A stretch of 64,000 bases of DNA. Origin: Saprospiraceae bacterium (GTDB lineage: Bacteria > Bacteroidota > Bacteroidia > Chitinophagales > Saprospiraceae). The position numbers and the translations under genes are program-made. The notes under the pieces are model-generated. The model searched no databases and was not told the origin of the DNA. It saw only the letters and a program-made list of their open reading frames with translations. Position 1 is the first letter of the stretch. Every line of letters starts with the position of its first letter. The stretch lies in the NCBI GenBank assembly GCA_019638385.1, contig JAHBTW010000001.1:788418-852417 (forward strand), given 5' to 3'. Of this stretch, positions 42,342 to 52,700 are shown piece by piece.

Positions 42342-43631
42342 ATGCATACCAATCGCCGCCATTTCCTCAGCCGCTTAGCCTCCTTTGCCGGAGTGGCCGC
42401 CGCTGTGCCTTTTTTTGAAACGCCACAGGGCAAAAGCCTGCTCCGTCTTTTGGATGAAAGCCAAAACCGGCCCATTGCTGATCTGGTAACCGATGAGCGA
42501 TACTGGTACCAAATCAAACAGGCTTATACCGTTTCGCCCAGCATCATGAACCTCAACAACGGCGGCGTATGTCCCCAGCCGCGCGTAGTACAAGAGGCCG
42601 TGGAACGCTACAACCGCCTCAGCAACGAGGCGCCTTCCTATTATATGTGGCAAATACTCGATCAGGGCCGCGAACCCTTGCGCGCACAACTTGCCGCGCT
42701 GGCCGGCTGCTCCCCCGACGAACTGGCCATCAACCGCAATGCCTCCGAAGCATTGGAAACCATCATTTTCGGCTTGCGCCTCAAGGCCGGCGATGAGGTG
42801 GTACTCACCAGGCAGGACTACCCCAATATGATACAAGCCTGGAAACAACGCGAACAGCGCGAAGGCATCGTTCTCAAATGGATTTCTTTCGACTTTCCCA
42901 TCGAAGACGCCGCAGCCATTACCCGGAAATTCGCCGAAGCATTCACCCCCAAAACGAAGGTGGTACACATCACCCACGTCATCAACTGGATGGGGCAGAT
43001 ACTGCCCGCCCGTGACATTGCCCGCGAGGCCCGCAAGCGCGGCATTGAGGTGCTCGTGGATGCCGCTCACAGTTTCGCGCATCTGGACTATAAAATTCCC
43101 GATCTGGAATGCGATTACTGGGGTACCAGTCTGCACAAATGGCTCTGTGCTCCGTTTGGCAGCGGGCTGCTGTATGTGCGCAAAGAGAAAATCAAAAACC
43201 TGTATCCCCTCTTCGGCGCTCCTGATCCGGAGAGCGATGATATTCGAAAGTTTGAGAGCCTCGGCACCCGCTCCTTTGCCATTGAGCAGGCCATCGGGCA
43301 GGCCGTGCATTTCCACCGAATGATCGGTTCGGAGCTCAAACAAAAACGTCTCCAGTATTTGAAAAACTACTGGGCAGAGCGCGTGCAGAGACTACCGGGT
43401 GTGAAGGTTAAAACCTCATTGCATCCCGATTTCGCCTGCGCGTTGGCCGTCGTTACAGTAGAAGGTAAAACGCCGGCAGAACTGGGCGCTTTTCTGTTTA
43501 AAGAATTCAAAATCCATACGACTACCATCGAGTGGGAAAACATATCGGGGGTCCGAATCACCCCAAACGTCTATACCACCACCGATGATCTCGACGTGCT
43601 GGTACAGGCGTTTAATACCCTGACAAAATAA
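42342..43631 (+). CDS. Tat-exported class V aminotransferase
   Basis: A 429-residue PLP enzyme of the class V aminotransferase family, near isopenicillin-N epimerase-like and cysteine desulfurase-like members. It begins with a Tat signal (NRRHFLSRLASFAGVAAAVPFF). PLP-fold marks are NLNNGGVCPQP, NRNASEALETIIFGL, VDAAHSFAHLDYKIPDLECDYWGTS in part, and the Schiff-base Lys in SLHKW. Export of a PLP enzyme in folded form through Tat is consistent with the signal. The reaction is unknown; periplasmic relatives are common in Bacteroidota and largely unstudied. Start follows 19 bases after the phosphoribosyltransferase stop. Confidence 0.88.
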   Translation: MHTNRRHFLSRLASFAGVAAAVPFFETPQGKSLLRLLDESQNRPIADLVTDERYWYQIKQAYTVSPSIMNLNNGGVCPQPRVVQEAVERYNRLSNEAPSYYMWQILDQGREPLRAQLAALAGCSPDELAINRNASEALETIIFGLRLKAGDEVVLTRQDYPNMIQAWKQREQREGIVLKWISFDFPIEDAAAITRKFAEAFTPKTKVVHITHVINWMGQILPARDIAREARKRGIEVLVDAAHSFAHLDYKIPDLECDYWGTSLHKWLCAPFGSGLLYVRKEKIKNLYPLFGAPDPESDDIRKFESLGTRSFAIEQAIGQAVHFHRMIGSELKQKRLQYLKNYWAERVQRLPGVKVKTSLHPDFACALAVVTVEGKTPAELGAFLFKEFKIHTTTIEWENISGVRITPNVYTTTDDLDVLVQAFNTLTK

Positions 43632-43665
43632 AAGGAGTTGGCGCGGAAAGGCGATTTTTCAAGCC

Positions 43666-43719
43666 GCAAGTTATTAGCTACAAGCCACAAAAATTTGCAG
43701 CTTGTAGCTAACGGCTTGC
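43666..43719. repeat. Imperfect 20-base inverted repeat between convergent genes
   Basis: The arm at 43666-43685 (gcaagttattagctacaagc) matches the reverse complement of 43700-43719 at 17 of 20 positions, with a 14-base loop. It lies between the convergent aminotransferase and SprB-repeat genes and may act as a two-way terminator, though T-runs are weak. The core agctacaagc also occurs after phaC. Confidence 0.7.
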
Positions 43720-43743
43720 AGCCTTATCTGTGCTCCCTCTAAC

Positions 43744-46700
43744 CTATTGCTTTACTACCTTGAGCCGCTTCAACTCCACGTCTCCGTAGCGCAGGCGCAG
43801 GAAATACACACCGGCCGGATAGGTTGAAAAATCGAGCGGATACCGCGTCGCATCTCTCGGAATAACCATCCGGTTGAGTTGCTTCCCGTCCGCTGTGATG
43901 ATTTCCAACCCGACATCTCCATTGAAGGTTTCAAAGATTTCCAGCGTTGCAATGCCGCTTACCGGGTTGGGGTACAAGTGTACCAACCGGGAATCGCCGA
44001 ACAGCACTACTTCTTTCACATTGGAGTACCCGGATGCGCCGGATGCCGGCACATATTTGACGCGATAATAGTTGCGCCCCAGTTTCGGGTTTGAGTCCAT
44101 GAATCGGTATTGTTTAAACCCGGCCTCAATGCGATACGCCTGATTTACCTCAGCAAGGAACTCAAAATTATTGCCATCGGCAGAGCGCTCTACTACATAA
44201 AGGTGATCGGGTTCCTGTTCGGGCAGGTCCCATTCTACCCAAACCTCGCGTGTCGGCGTCACATCTGTGTCAATCACCAGTCCTGTTCCGCAGTAAATGG
44301 GGCTGTTGGTCACCGTGATCTGTTTGAATCCGGTAGCTGTGCAGCCGTTTTGAGTGACGGAGAGGTTGATCAGGAAAGTACCGAAAGAGGTAAACGTGAC
44401 GGTGACCGGCGATCCCGAAGCCGATTGAGGTATTACGCCCGGGCCGAAGGTCCAGTTGATCACGGCGCCCGGCGCCGTTCCGGTGGCAAAGAACGTAGCG
44501 GATTCTCCCACACATACAATGCTGGGACCGCTGATATTGGCCACCGAGATATTGCCGACCTCCACGATCACCACATTGGATTCGAGGAAAGGGCCGCATT
44601 CCACCCGGCGGGCACAGCGAGCGAAATAGGTAGTTTGATAAACCGGGCCGGGGTTGAAGTCCGGTGTGTATGAATTGGGGATCATCTCCCAATGTCCCGA
44701 ATCGAACGGTCCGTTTACCACGCTCCGCATCCAAACGTAGTCAATGGGAGCGTTGGTAGTACCCCCGGAGGGCAGCGTTACGCTGGTGAGGGTGGCAGGT
44801 ATGTTGCCCGGGCCGCACAGGAACTGATATACCGGCCCGATAGTACCCGGATTATCAATGTTGATACAAGGCGGTGTGAAGCCTGCATCCCAGGTCAGGT
44901 CAATCGTACCGGGCGGCACTACGAAGACCACCGTCATAAAGGAGATCGGGTTCATATCGCTGTCTCTCGTATCATCATTGCCTGCATTGGCTATGGTGGG
45001 AATTAAGTCGCTGCCCGGCGGCAGAATGAACGTAACCTTGTACTCTCCCGGAGGTACCGGGAAGAAGTAGAAGCCGGTGGTGCTGGTCACCGTGGTATCC
45101 GCATAAGGAGTGTTTTCGGCTAATCCGGAGATGATGACAGTCACACCTGGAATACCCGGCTCGCCCGGATCCTGTATGCCGTTAAAATTAATATCCAACC
45201 ACACAAAATCTCCCACCCCGGCAGGTATGGGCAGTACGCGGGTGCAAGTAGTGGTACATCCGTTGGCATCGGTAACGGTGACGGAATACGTCCCCGGCGC
45301 CAGACCGCCGAGGGACGAAGCGTTGGAGCCGTTGCTCCAAACATAAGTATATGGGGCCGTACCGCCGGTCACGGTTACGCCGAGTGCGCCGTCATTGCCA
45401 TTCACTACATAGCTTACAATGTTTACAGAGCAGCTTGGAGTGCTGAATGCCGTGAGGGTGAACGAAGCCGTAGCTGTACACCCTTGTGCATCGGTAGCGG
45501 TAACCGTGTAGGAACCGGCCATTAAATTTTGGATGGAAGCGCCCGACGCGCCGTTGCTCCACTGGTAGGTATAAGGTCCCGTTCCGCCGGCAGCACTCGC
45601 TGAAAGTGCTCCGGTAGCAGACCCCGCACAAGGCGTTTGGGTTGAGCTGATGCTGACGGTTACTGCACTTGGTTGAGACACCGTTGCAGAAGCATTGGCC
45701 GTACAGCCGTTCAAGTCGGTAACCACCACGGTGTAGGAGCCTGCCGGCAAACCCGTTAGCGACGGCGTCGTGGCGCCGGTGTTCCACAAATAGGAATACG
45801 GAGGCGTTCCGCCGGACACATTAGTAGTAACAGCGCCGTTGGACAACCCGTTGCAGGTAACTGCGCTAGGCGTAGCCGTCAAGGTGAGCAATAAGGGCTG
45901 GCTAATGACCACACTGGTGGAGCCGTCGCAGCCGTCCTGAGCCGTGACGGTCACCGAATAAGTGCCGGGCGACAAACCGCTCAAACTCGATGTAGTGGCG
46001 CCGTTGCTCCATATATAAGTATAAGGCGGCGTACCGCCGGATACCGATAAGTTGACCCCGCCATTGTTTAGCCCAAAACAGGTGATCTGCGTTACGGCAG
46101 GCGTAATTTCCAATTGCATGGACTGCGTAATCGTAGCGGAGGCAGATGCCTGACAACCGTTGACATCGGTTACAGTGAGCGAATAGGTTCCGGGAGCGAG
46201 GTTGTTGATGGAAGAACCGGTTTGACCGTTGCTCCACAGGTAGGTGTAAGCGCCCGTGCCACCGGTGACGTTGGCGTTGACGGCGCCGATATTGTTGTTC
46301 GAACAAATGATATTGGTCTGCGAAAGCGCAATCACAATAGCGGCAGGCGCTGTAATGGTGACGGATGCAGTTGCTGTACAGCCGTTTAAGTCCGTTACCG
46401 TTACGATATAGGTATCCGGTGCGAGGTTGTTCAGCGCAGGTCCGTTCGCGCTGTTGCTCCATGCGTAGGTATAAGGCGCGGTGCCGCCCACAGCAGTAGC
46501 CGTTGCAGTGCCGGTAGTCAGCCCCGCGCACAATGGGTTAACGCTGCTGATAGACACTGACAATGCTACGGGCTGGCTGATGGTAACGGAAGCCGAAGCG
46601 GTACATCCGTTGATGTCTTCCACCGTGACCGAATAGGCTCCCGCTATTAAACCGGTAGCCTGCGGCCCTGTTTGGCCGTTGCTCCATGTAATGATATACG

Positions 46701-49581
46701 GAGGTACGCCGCCCGATGGGGAAGCCAACGCAGAACCGTCGGCATTGCCGAAGCAGAGCACATTAGTTCCTGAAGTTGTTACGAGCAATTGCGGAGGTTG
46801 GCTGATGGTGACCGGCGCTACAATTATGCAGTCGTTGGCCTCCGTTATGGTGACGAAATAAGTGCCCGCAGAAAGGTTGAGTGCCTCCGGCCCAACGGCT
46901 CCCGTACTCCATACGAACGAATATGGCGGTGTTCCGCCCGAAGCAACGGCCAATGCGCTCCCGCTATTTTCTCCAAAACACAGTACGTCGCGCGGCGTCA
47001 CACTTACTTCAAAATCAGATACTACGAGGATACTGATTTCAGCGCTCACCGAGCATCCGTTGACATCTGTAACGGTAACCGAATAAACCCCGGTGCCCAG
47101 GCCGCCTACCGATTCCGAATTGGCGCCCGTACTCCATAAATAAGTGAAGGGCCCGGTTCCGCCGATTACAATTACGCCGGCTTCCCCTGAGTTTGCATCA
47201 CCGCACACAATTTCAGCACCGGTGATATTGACCTGAAAAGGATCAAATGAGGTAACCATCACCGAAGCGGTTGCGGTACAACCGTTGGCATCTGTTACCG
47301 TCACACTATACATGCCCGCCGGCTGGTCGGATATGGTAGCGGTTGTAGCGCCGGTGTTCCACAAATAAGTATAAGGAGCGGTGCCGCCGGCCGGCTGCGC
47401 AGTGAGGGTGGCCGTGCTCGCCCCCGGACACACCTGTAAGGAATTGGACAAAATAGATACCGTAAGGAGCGGGGGTTGGCTCACTAAAGTAGTTTGTACT
47501 GCCGTACAACCGTTGGAGTCGGTCACCGTAACCATGTACGCTCCGGCACTGAGGTTTAGATTGACCGGTCCCTGCACGCCGTTGCTCCATACATAAGTAT
47601 AAGGCGCCGTGCCGCCTGTACCCATGGCGGTTGCGCTGCCCGTATTGCCGCCGAAGCATAGTACATTTTGTCGGTTAATGCTCACCGAGAGGTTGTCAAT
47701 GATGCTAATGTTGACACTGGCCGCGCCGGCACATCCATTCTGATCGGTGGCCGTCACTGTATAAGTTCCGGTAGTCAATCCGGTTGCCACAGGGCCTGCC
47801 GTTCCGTTACTCCATACAAAAGTATAAGGAGGTGTGCCGTTGGAGGCCGAGGCTATCGCTGTAGCCGTACTGCCGGCGCCGCATACCACCGGAGGCGCCG
47901 TCACCGTCACTACGGGCAGTGGAGCGGGTAGTATTGTAACAGCGGCGTTGGCCTGGCAACCATTGATGTCTGTTACGGTTACGCTGTAGTTTCCGGCAGG
48001 TAAATTGGTAAGCATCGGAGCGCTGCTGCCGGTACTCCACAGGTAACTAAAAGGCGCCGTTCCACCGGTGACATTGGCCGTAGCAGTGCCGTTGGTACTA
48101 CCTACGCACACCAACGGAGAGGCCGTAATGGAAACAAATACCAACGGCGGCTGTGTGATGGTAACCGACCCAAATGCCTGGCAATTATTTCCACTCGTCA
48201 CCGTCACGGTGTAAGTGCCGGGCGCGAGGTTGTTGATCGTTGAGTTGCCGACCACTCCATTGTTCCAGGCGTAGGTAAACGGTGGAATGCCCTGCGTGAC
48301 CAAAACTGAGGCGGTCCCGTTATTGGCGCCGCAAGAGGTCGAATTGGTAGAGGACATGCTGATGGTAAAAGGCTGAGCGGCCGGCACCACTGCCGATGCG
48401 GTAGTCGTACAGCCTAATGCATCGCTCACCGTAACGCTATACGTTCCGGGCGCTAAGCCGGTGATGGTTTGCGTAGTGGCCCCGGTGTTCCATATATAGC
48501 TGTATGCACCGGCGCCTCCGCCGGGGCTTACGACTGCCGACCCGGTGTTAATTCCCGGGCAGTTGGGCGCAGTACCCCCGGCAATGGCGCTCAACGTGGA
48601 CTGCGGTGTGATGACTACGGTAGCCTGGGCCGTACAACCTCTGAAATCGCTCACCGTTACCGAATAGGTGCCGGCGCTTAAGTTTGCAATAACCGGCCCC
48701 GTAGCCCCGGTACTCCATGTGAATATATAAGGCGGCGTACCGCCCACGGCCTGCGCCATAGCACTGCCGTTGGTGAATCCCTGGCAGGTAGGCCCTGTGC
48801 CGTTGATGCCCACCAAAAGATTAGGCGGTGAGATGACGGTTGCAGATGCCGTAGCCGTACAGCCTCGCGCATCTGTAACCGTTACGGTATAAGTGCCTGC
48901 GGGAAGGTTGCTTTGTACCGGGCCGGCGCCACCGTTGCTCCAACTAAATGTGTAAGGCGGCAACCCGCCTGATGCCGTAGCTTGTACTTGCCCGGTATTG
49001 ACGCCGGGGCATAACAGGTTGGTGGCCTGCACATTGACATTCACCGACGGGTATTCAATTTTAATACACTCAACTATCCCGCAAAGCGTGACGTCAACAA
49101 CCGTAACGCAATAAATTCCGGGATTGCTGATGGTAATGGTTTGCCCAAACTCGCCCGTGTCCCAGGCGTAGGTGTAAGGGCCGGTACCGCCGCTTCCTAT
49201 GGCCGTGAAGGCGGAAGGCAACTGACAACTATCGCCCAGAATGACAGCCGTTACGGCAGTAGGTTGGTTCACCGTAACGCTCTGCGAAACCACATCGTTG
49301 TTGGCAGCCGTTACCGTCACGCTGTATGTGCCCACCCCGATGTTGCTGAGGGTCTGCGTCGTGGCGCCGGTGTTCCACAAGTAGGTGTAAGGCCCCACGC
49401 CGCCGATGGCCGTAACCGTCACGGAGCCTGTCAATTGCCCAAAACACAATGGCTGGGTCACGTTGAAACTGAGTAGAAATTGCGCGGAGGCGACGGTCAT
49501 GCCTGCCCAGAAAAACGCCGCCGTCAAAACGGCCTTTCGCCCCGTTGAGAACGGAGCTGTAAAGTGTAGATTTGGAATCAT
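43744..49581 (-). CDS. Giant SprB-repeat surface protein 1 with T9SS sorting domain
   Basis: A 1945-residue secreted protein. The signal peptide ends near VASA (33). Nineteen SprB-type repeats of about 75 residues fill residues 35-1450; each has a Cys, a GG-xPYxYxWSxG centre and a GTYSVTVTDxxGC end. Then come one SdrD_B-like domain (GDFVWLDINFNGIQDPGEPG, from 1455), a segment of unknown fold, a PKD-like domain (about 1678-1760), a fibronectin-like stretch and the T9SS type A sorting domain (LYPNPVSG from about 1869 to the end). SprB itself is the moving gliding adhesin of Flavobacterium johnsoniae. By analogy this is a long surface fibre for adhesion or motility. A paralogue lies directly upstream on the same strand. 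Confidence 0.92.
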   Translation of the reverse strand: MIPNLHFTAPFSTGRKAVLTAAFFWAGMTVASAQFLLSFNVTQPLCFGQLTGSVTVTAIGGVGPYTYLWNTGATTQTLSNIGVGTYSVTVTAANNDVVSQSVTVNQPTAVTAVILGDSCQLPSAFTAIGSGGTGPYTYAWDTGEFGQTITISNPGIYCVTVVDVTLCGIVECIKIEYPSVNVNVQATNLLCPGVNTGQVQATASGGLPPYTFSWSNGGAGPVQSNLPAGTYTVTVTDARGCTATASATVISPPNLLVGINGTGPTCQGFTNGSAMAQAVGGTPPYIFTWSTGATGPVIANLSAGTYSVTVSDFRGCTAQATVVITPQSTLSAIAGGTAPNCPGINTGSAVVSPGGGAGAYSYIWNTGATTQTITGLAPGTYSVTVSDALGCTTTASAVVPAAQPFTISMSSTNSTSCGANNGTASVLVTQGIPPFTYAWNNGVVGNSTINNLAPGTYTVTVTSGNNCQAFGSVTITQPPLVFVSITASPLVCVGSTNGTATANVTGGTAPFSYLWSTGSSAPMLTNLPAGNYSVTVTDINGCQANAAVTILPAPLPVVTVTAPPVVCGAGSTATAIASASNGTPPYTFVWSNGTAGPVATGLTTGTYTVTATDQNGCAGAASVNISIIDNLSVSINRQNVLCFGGNTGSATAMGTGGTAPYTYVWSNGVQGPVNLNLSAGAYMVTVTDSNGCTAVQTTLVSQPPLLTVSILSNSLQVCPGASTATLTAQPAGGTAPYTYLWNTGATTATISDQPAGMYSVTVTDANGCTATASVMVTSFDPFQVNITGAEIVCGDANSGEAGVIVIGGTGPFTYLWSTGANSESVGGLGTGVYSVTVTDVNGCSVSAEISILVVSDFEVSVTPRDVLCFGENSGSALAVASGGTPPYSFVWSTGAVGPEALNLSAGTYFVTITEANDCIIVAPVTISQPPQLLVTTSGTNVLCFGNADGSALASPSGGVPPYIITWSNGQTGPQATGLIAGAYSVTVEDINGCTASASVTISQPVALSVSISSVNPLCAGLTTGTATATAVGGTAPYTYAWSNSANGPALNNLAPDTYIVTVTDLNGCTATASVTITAPAAIVIALSQTNIICSNNNIGAVNANVTGGTGAYTYLWSNGQTGSSINNLAPGTYSLTVTDVNGCQASASATITQSMQLEITPAVTQITCFGLNNGGVNLSVSGGTPPYTYIWSNGATTSSLSGLSPGTYSVTVTAQDGCDGSTSVVISQPLLLTLTATPSAVTCNGLSNGAVTTNVSGGTPPYSYLWNTGATTPSLTGLPAGSYTVVVTDLNGCTANASATVSQPSAVTVSISSTQTPCAGSATGALSASAAGGTGPYTYQWSNGASGASIQNLMAGSYTVTATDAQGCTATASFTLTAFSTPSCSVNIVSYVVNGNDGALGVTVTGGTAPYTYVWSNGSNASSLGGLAPGTYSVTVTDANGCTTTCTRVLPIPAGVGDFVWLDINFNGIQDPGEPGIPGVTVIISGLAENTPYADTTVTSTTGFYFFPVPPGEYKVTFILPPGSDLIPTIANAGNDDTRDSDMNPISFMTVVFVVPPGTIDLTWDAGFTPPCINIDNPGTIGPVYQFLCGPGNIPATLTSVTLPSGGTTNAPIDYVWMRSVVNGPFDSGHWEMIPNSYTPDFNPGPVYQTTYFARCARRVECGPFLESNVVIVEVGNISVANISGPSIVCVGESATFFATGTAPGAVINWTFGPGVIPQSASGSPVTVTFTSFGTFLINLSVTQNGCTATGFKQITVTNSPIYCGTGLVIDTDVTPTREVWVEWDLPEQEPDHLYVVERSADGNNFEFLAEVNQAYRIEAGFKQYRFMDSNPKLGRNYYRVKYVPASGASGYSNVKEVVLFGDSRLVHLYPNPVSGIATLEIFETFNGDVGLEIITADGKQLNRMVIPRDATRYPLDFSTYPAGVYFLRLRYGDVELKRLKVVKQ
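45232..49479 (-). repeat. Array of 19 SprB-type coding repeats (protein 1)
   Basis: About 224 bases per unit, diverged at DNA level but in constant phase. Centres read for example GGVGPYTYLW, GGLPPYTFSW, GGTAPYTYVW and GGTGPYTYQW. The order matches the array of the neighbouring gene except for repeats 4-5 and 15-17, which the neighbour lacks. Confidence 0.85.
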
Positions 49582-49738
49582 GAGAATGAATTTGTTTTAA
49601 CGAATCATAATAATACAATGCCTCCGGGCATAACCCCGGCAGGCATAAACCCGGGCGCTTATGTCCCGGATAGTTTTTCAAAAGGAGATTCTCAGCAGGA
49701 AATTCTAAAATAAAATACGGGCTTTAAGAATATTGGAG

Positions 49739-49772
49739 CGTCCTTCCGGAGAAAAACAACCGGTAAGGACGC
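49739..49772 (-). terminator. Strong hairpin after SprB-repeat gene 2
   Basis: gcgtccttccgg (from 49739) pairs with ccggtaaggacgc (to 49772), with one bulged base. On the minus strand it begins 12 bases after the stop codon of the upstream giant gene. No T-run follows, so it may act as a partial terminator, a pause site or an mRNA 3' stabiliser between the two giants. Confidence 0.45.
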
Positions 49773-49783
49773 CCCTCGTCACA

Positions 49784-52700
49784 TCACAATTTTATTATTT
49801 TCAATCGCTTGAGTTCTAATTCGCCATAGCGCAAGCGCAGGAAATAAACCCCGGCCGACAGCGATGAGAAATCCATTTCCAATTGCTTGCCCTCGCGAGG
49901 TAACACCGACGATTGAACCACTATCCCGTTTGCTGCCACCACATCTATCTGCACCGGCCCATTGAAGGTTTCAAACAACTCCAGCACAGCTCTGTCGCCC
50001 ACAGGGTTGGGGTAAAAAAACACCAACTTGGAATCTCCATACATAATGACTTCCGCCACATTGGAGAACATCGTGCCCAGGAACCTCAACCGATAATAAT
50101 TCCGGCCAGGTTTCGGGCGAGCATCGCGATAGGCGTAGTGTTTCCGTCCACCTACAATATGCTCCGGCTGAATTACTTCATCCAACGGTTCAAAACGAAC
50201 ACCGTCTGCTGAGCGCTCCACCATAAAGCTGAAATCCGGCTGGTCTTCCGGCATAGACCACTCTGCCATTACCTCGCCGTTGTCCATCGGATTAGCATTA
50301 AGTACGATACCCGGATCGCAAAACACAGGGCTTGTGGTCACCGTGATGTATTTGAAATTGGTAGCCGTACATCCGTTTTGCGTCACGGCAAGGGTTATTT
50401 GGAAAGTACCGAAGGAGGTAAAATTGACCGTTACCGGCGACCCCGTTGCATTTTGAGGAATGGCCGCCGGACCGAAATTCCAACTGATAACCGCTCCCGG
50501 TGCAGTACCCGTTGCAAAAAATGTAGCCGATTCGCCGAAGCAAATCAAGGCAGGCCCGCTGATATTGGCCACGGAAATATCGCCGACTTCTACCAACACC
50601 ACATTTGATTCGAGGAAAGGGCCGCAGTCATCGCGCCGGGCGCAACGAGCGAAATAAGTGGTTTGATAGAGGGGGCCCGGACTGTAATTGGGTGCGTTGG
50701 TACCCGGAATCGTTTCCCAATGCCCGTTGTCAAACGGCCCGTTCACCACACTGCGCATCCAGATGTATTCTATCGGCGCGCCCGGTGTTCCTCCCATCGG
50801 GAAAGAAATGTTTACCAATGGCGCAGGTACATTGCCCGGCCCGCAAAGGTATTGATAGCCGGGGCCGATAGTTCCCGGATCGGTCAGGTTGATACAAGGC
50901 GGCACAAAGCCGACATCCCAGGTCAGGTCAATTTGGAATGGCGCCAGTGTGATAATTTGCGTCATCAGCATGACGGTATCCGGGTCGCTGTCTATGGCGT
51001 CATTACTGCCCGCATTTTGTACGGTGGGGCGCAGATCGCTGCCCGACGGCAACATAAAGGTGAGTTTATAGGTACCCGGCGGTACACAAAACATATACAA
51101 GCCGGCATTGTCGGTAAAGGTCGTATCGCGGAAAGGAGCGGTAGCGCCTACCCCGTCCAATACAACTTTTACGCCGGGCAGTCCGGGCTCACCGGGGTCT
51201 TGCAGGCCGTTGTCATTCAAATCCAACCAGGCCCGGTCGCCTAATTTTGCAAAACAGTTTTCCGTAATTTCAAAGGTAGAACGGATCATCGTTTCGCAGT
51301 CATTTGGATCCAAAGGCATAAACAGCGCCACAAATTCGTACAAGCCTATTCCCAGAGTAGCCGGATCAACAGAGGTGACCTGTACCCCGTTGATGAAGAA
51401 AGTCAACGTGCCGGGACGGGAAGGCATACCGGCAAATACGATCGGATCAGCCACTATGCACAGATCAGCCGGCGGCCCGTTGATGAGGTTGATCGAAGGA
51501 TACCGGCAGATATTGGCATTGGAGAGCGTATCCACGCCATTGGTGAAGGAAGCGCCATAAGGCTGCTCGTGCAGTAATATAAAGGCGAGCTGATATACGC
51601 CGGGACTCACCTCCACAAAGGGAAAACTTCCCACTGCCGGAATGGGGATGCCCGGCGGCGGCGGACTGCTGGTCAGGTACAAGCCCACCGGATTGAAAAG
51701 CGTCCAGTTCTCCCCGGGATAGCTGAAAATGGTGATGAGTTCCGAGAATTGCCCATCCGTTTCGGTAGTCGAATTATTCAGACATAGGCAGGGGTCGGAA
51801 TCATCTATCATAGGCCGCACATAGATGCCGGCATCCAAAGTAGGATTAAACTCTCCGGGAGCGAGCGTCACATTGGGTGTCATACTCATGGTGGTGGAAT
51901 CGGCATCGCTGTCTATAGCATCATTGGCGCCTTGATTCCGCAACGTGAAGAGGAATGGATACGGCACGACAAATTGAACGGAGTAAGTTCCGGGAATCAG
52001 CCCCATAAAGGAGTACCGCCCATTGCCATCAGTTGTAGTACTGTCAATAACCGTTCCGATTGCATTTTTCAGCCTCACTACAATGCCCGGCACACCGGGT
52101 TCATTGGGGTCTTGCAGGCCGTTTTTATTGACATCTTCCCAAACAAAATCGCCGAGGCCGCTGCGGGCAATGAGTTCGACCTGACATACGGCCGTACAGC
52201 CGTTTTCATCGGTAATGGTGACAACATAAATCCCGCCGTTCAGCCCGGTGATGATGGGCGTATCGGCGCCGTTGCTCCAGCTATAGGTGTATGGGGGCGT
52301 ACCGCCGGTAGCCGATGCGCTCAAAGCGCCGTCATTGCCGAGAATCACTTCTTCCAAAACGGTGATTGCACAAACCGGGTTGGGAGACGCCGTGATGGTA
52401 ACGGATGCCATGTCTGTACAGCCGTTTGCATCGGTGGCGGTCACCGTATAAGTGCCGGCGGCGAGGTTGCTGCGAATATCGCCCGAAAAACCGCCGTTCC
52501 ATTGGAAGGTGACAGCGCCGGTACCACCGGTAGCAGATGCAATGAGAATGCCGTCGGCAGCGCCCTGGCAAGTGCCCTGTAGTTGTGTAATAGAAACGAC
52601 CAGATCCGTGGGTTGGGTAATGACCACTCCGCTGATATTGTCACAGCCGTTTAGGTCGGTCACGGTCACATTATAGGTACCGGGCGCCAGATTACTGATA

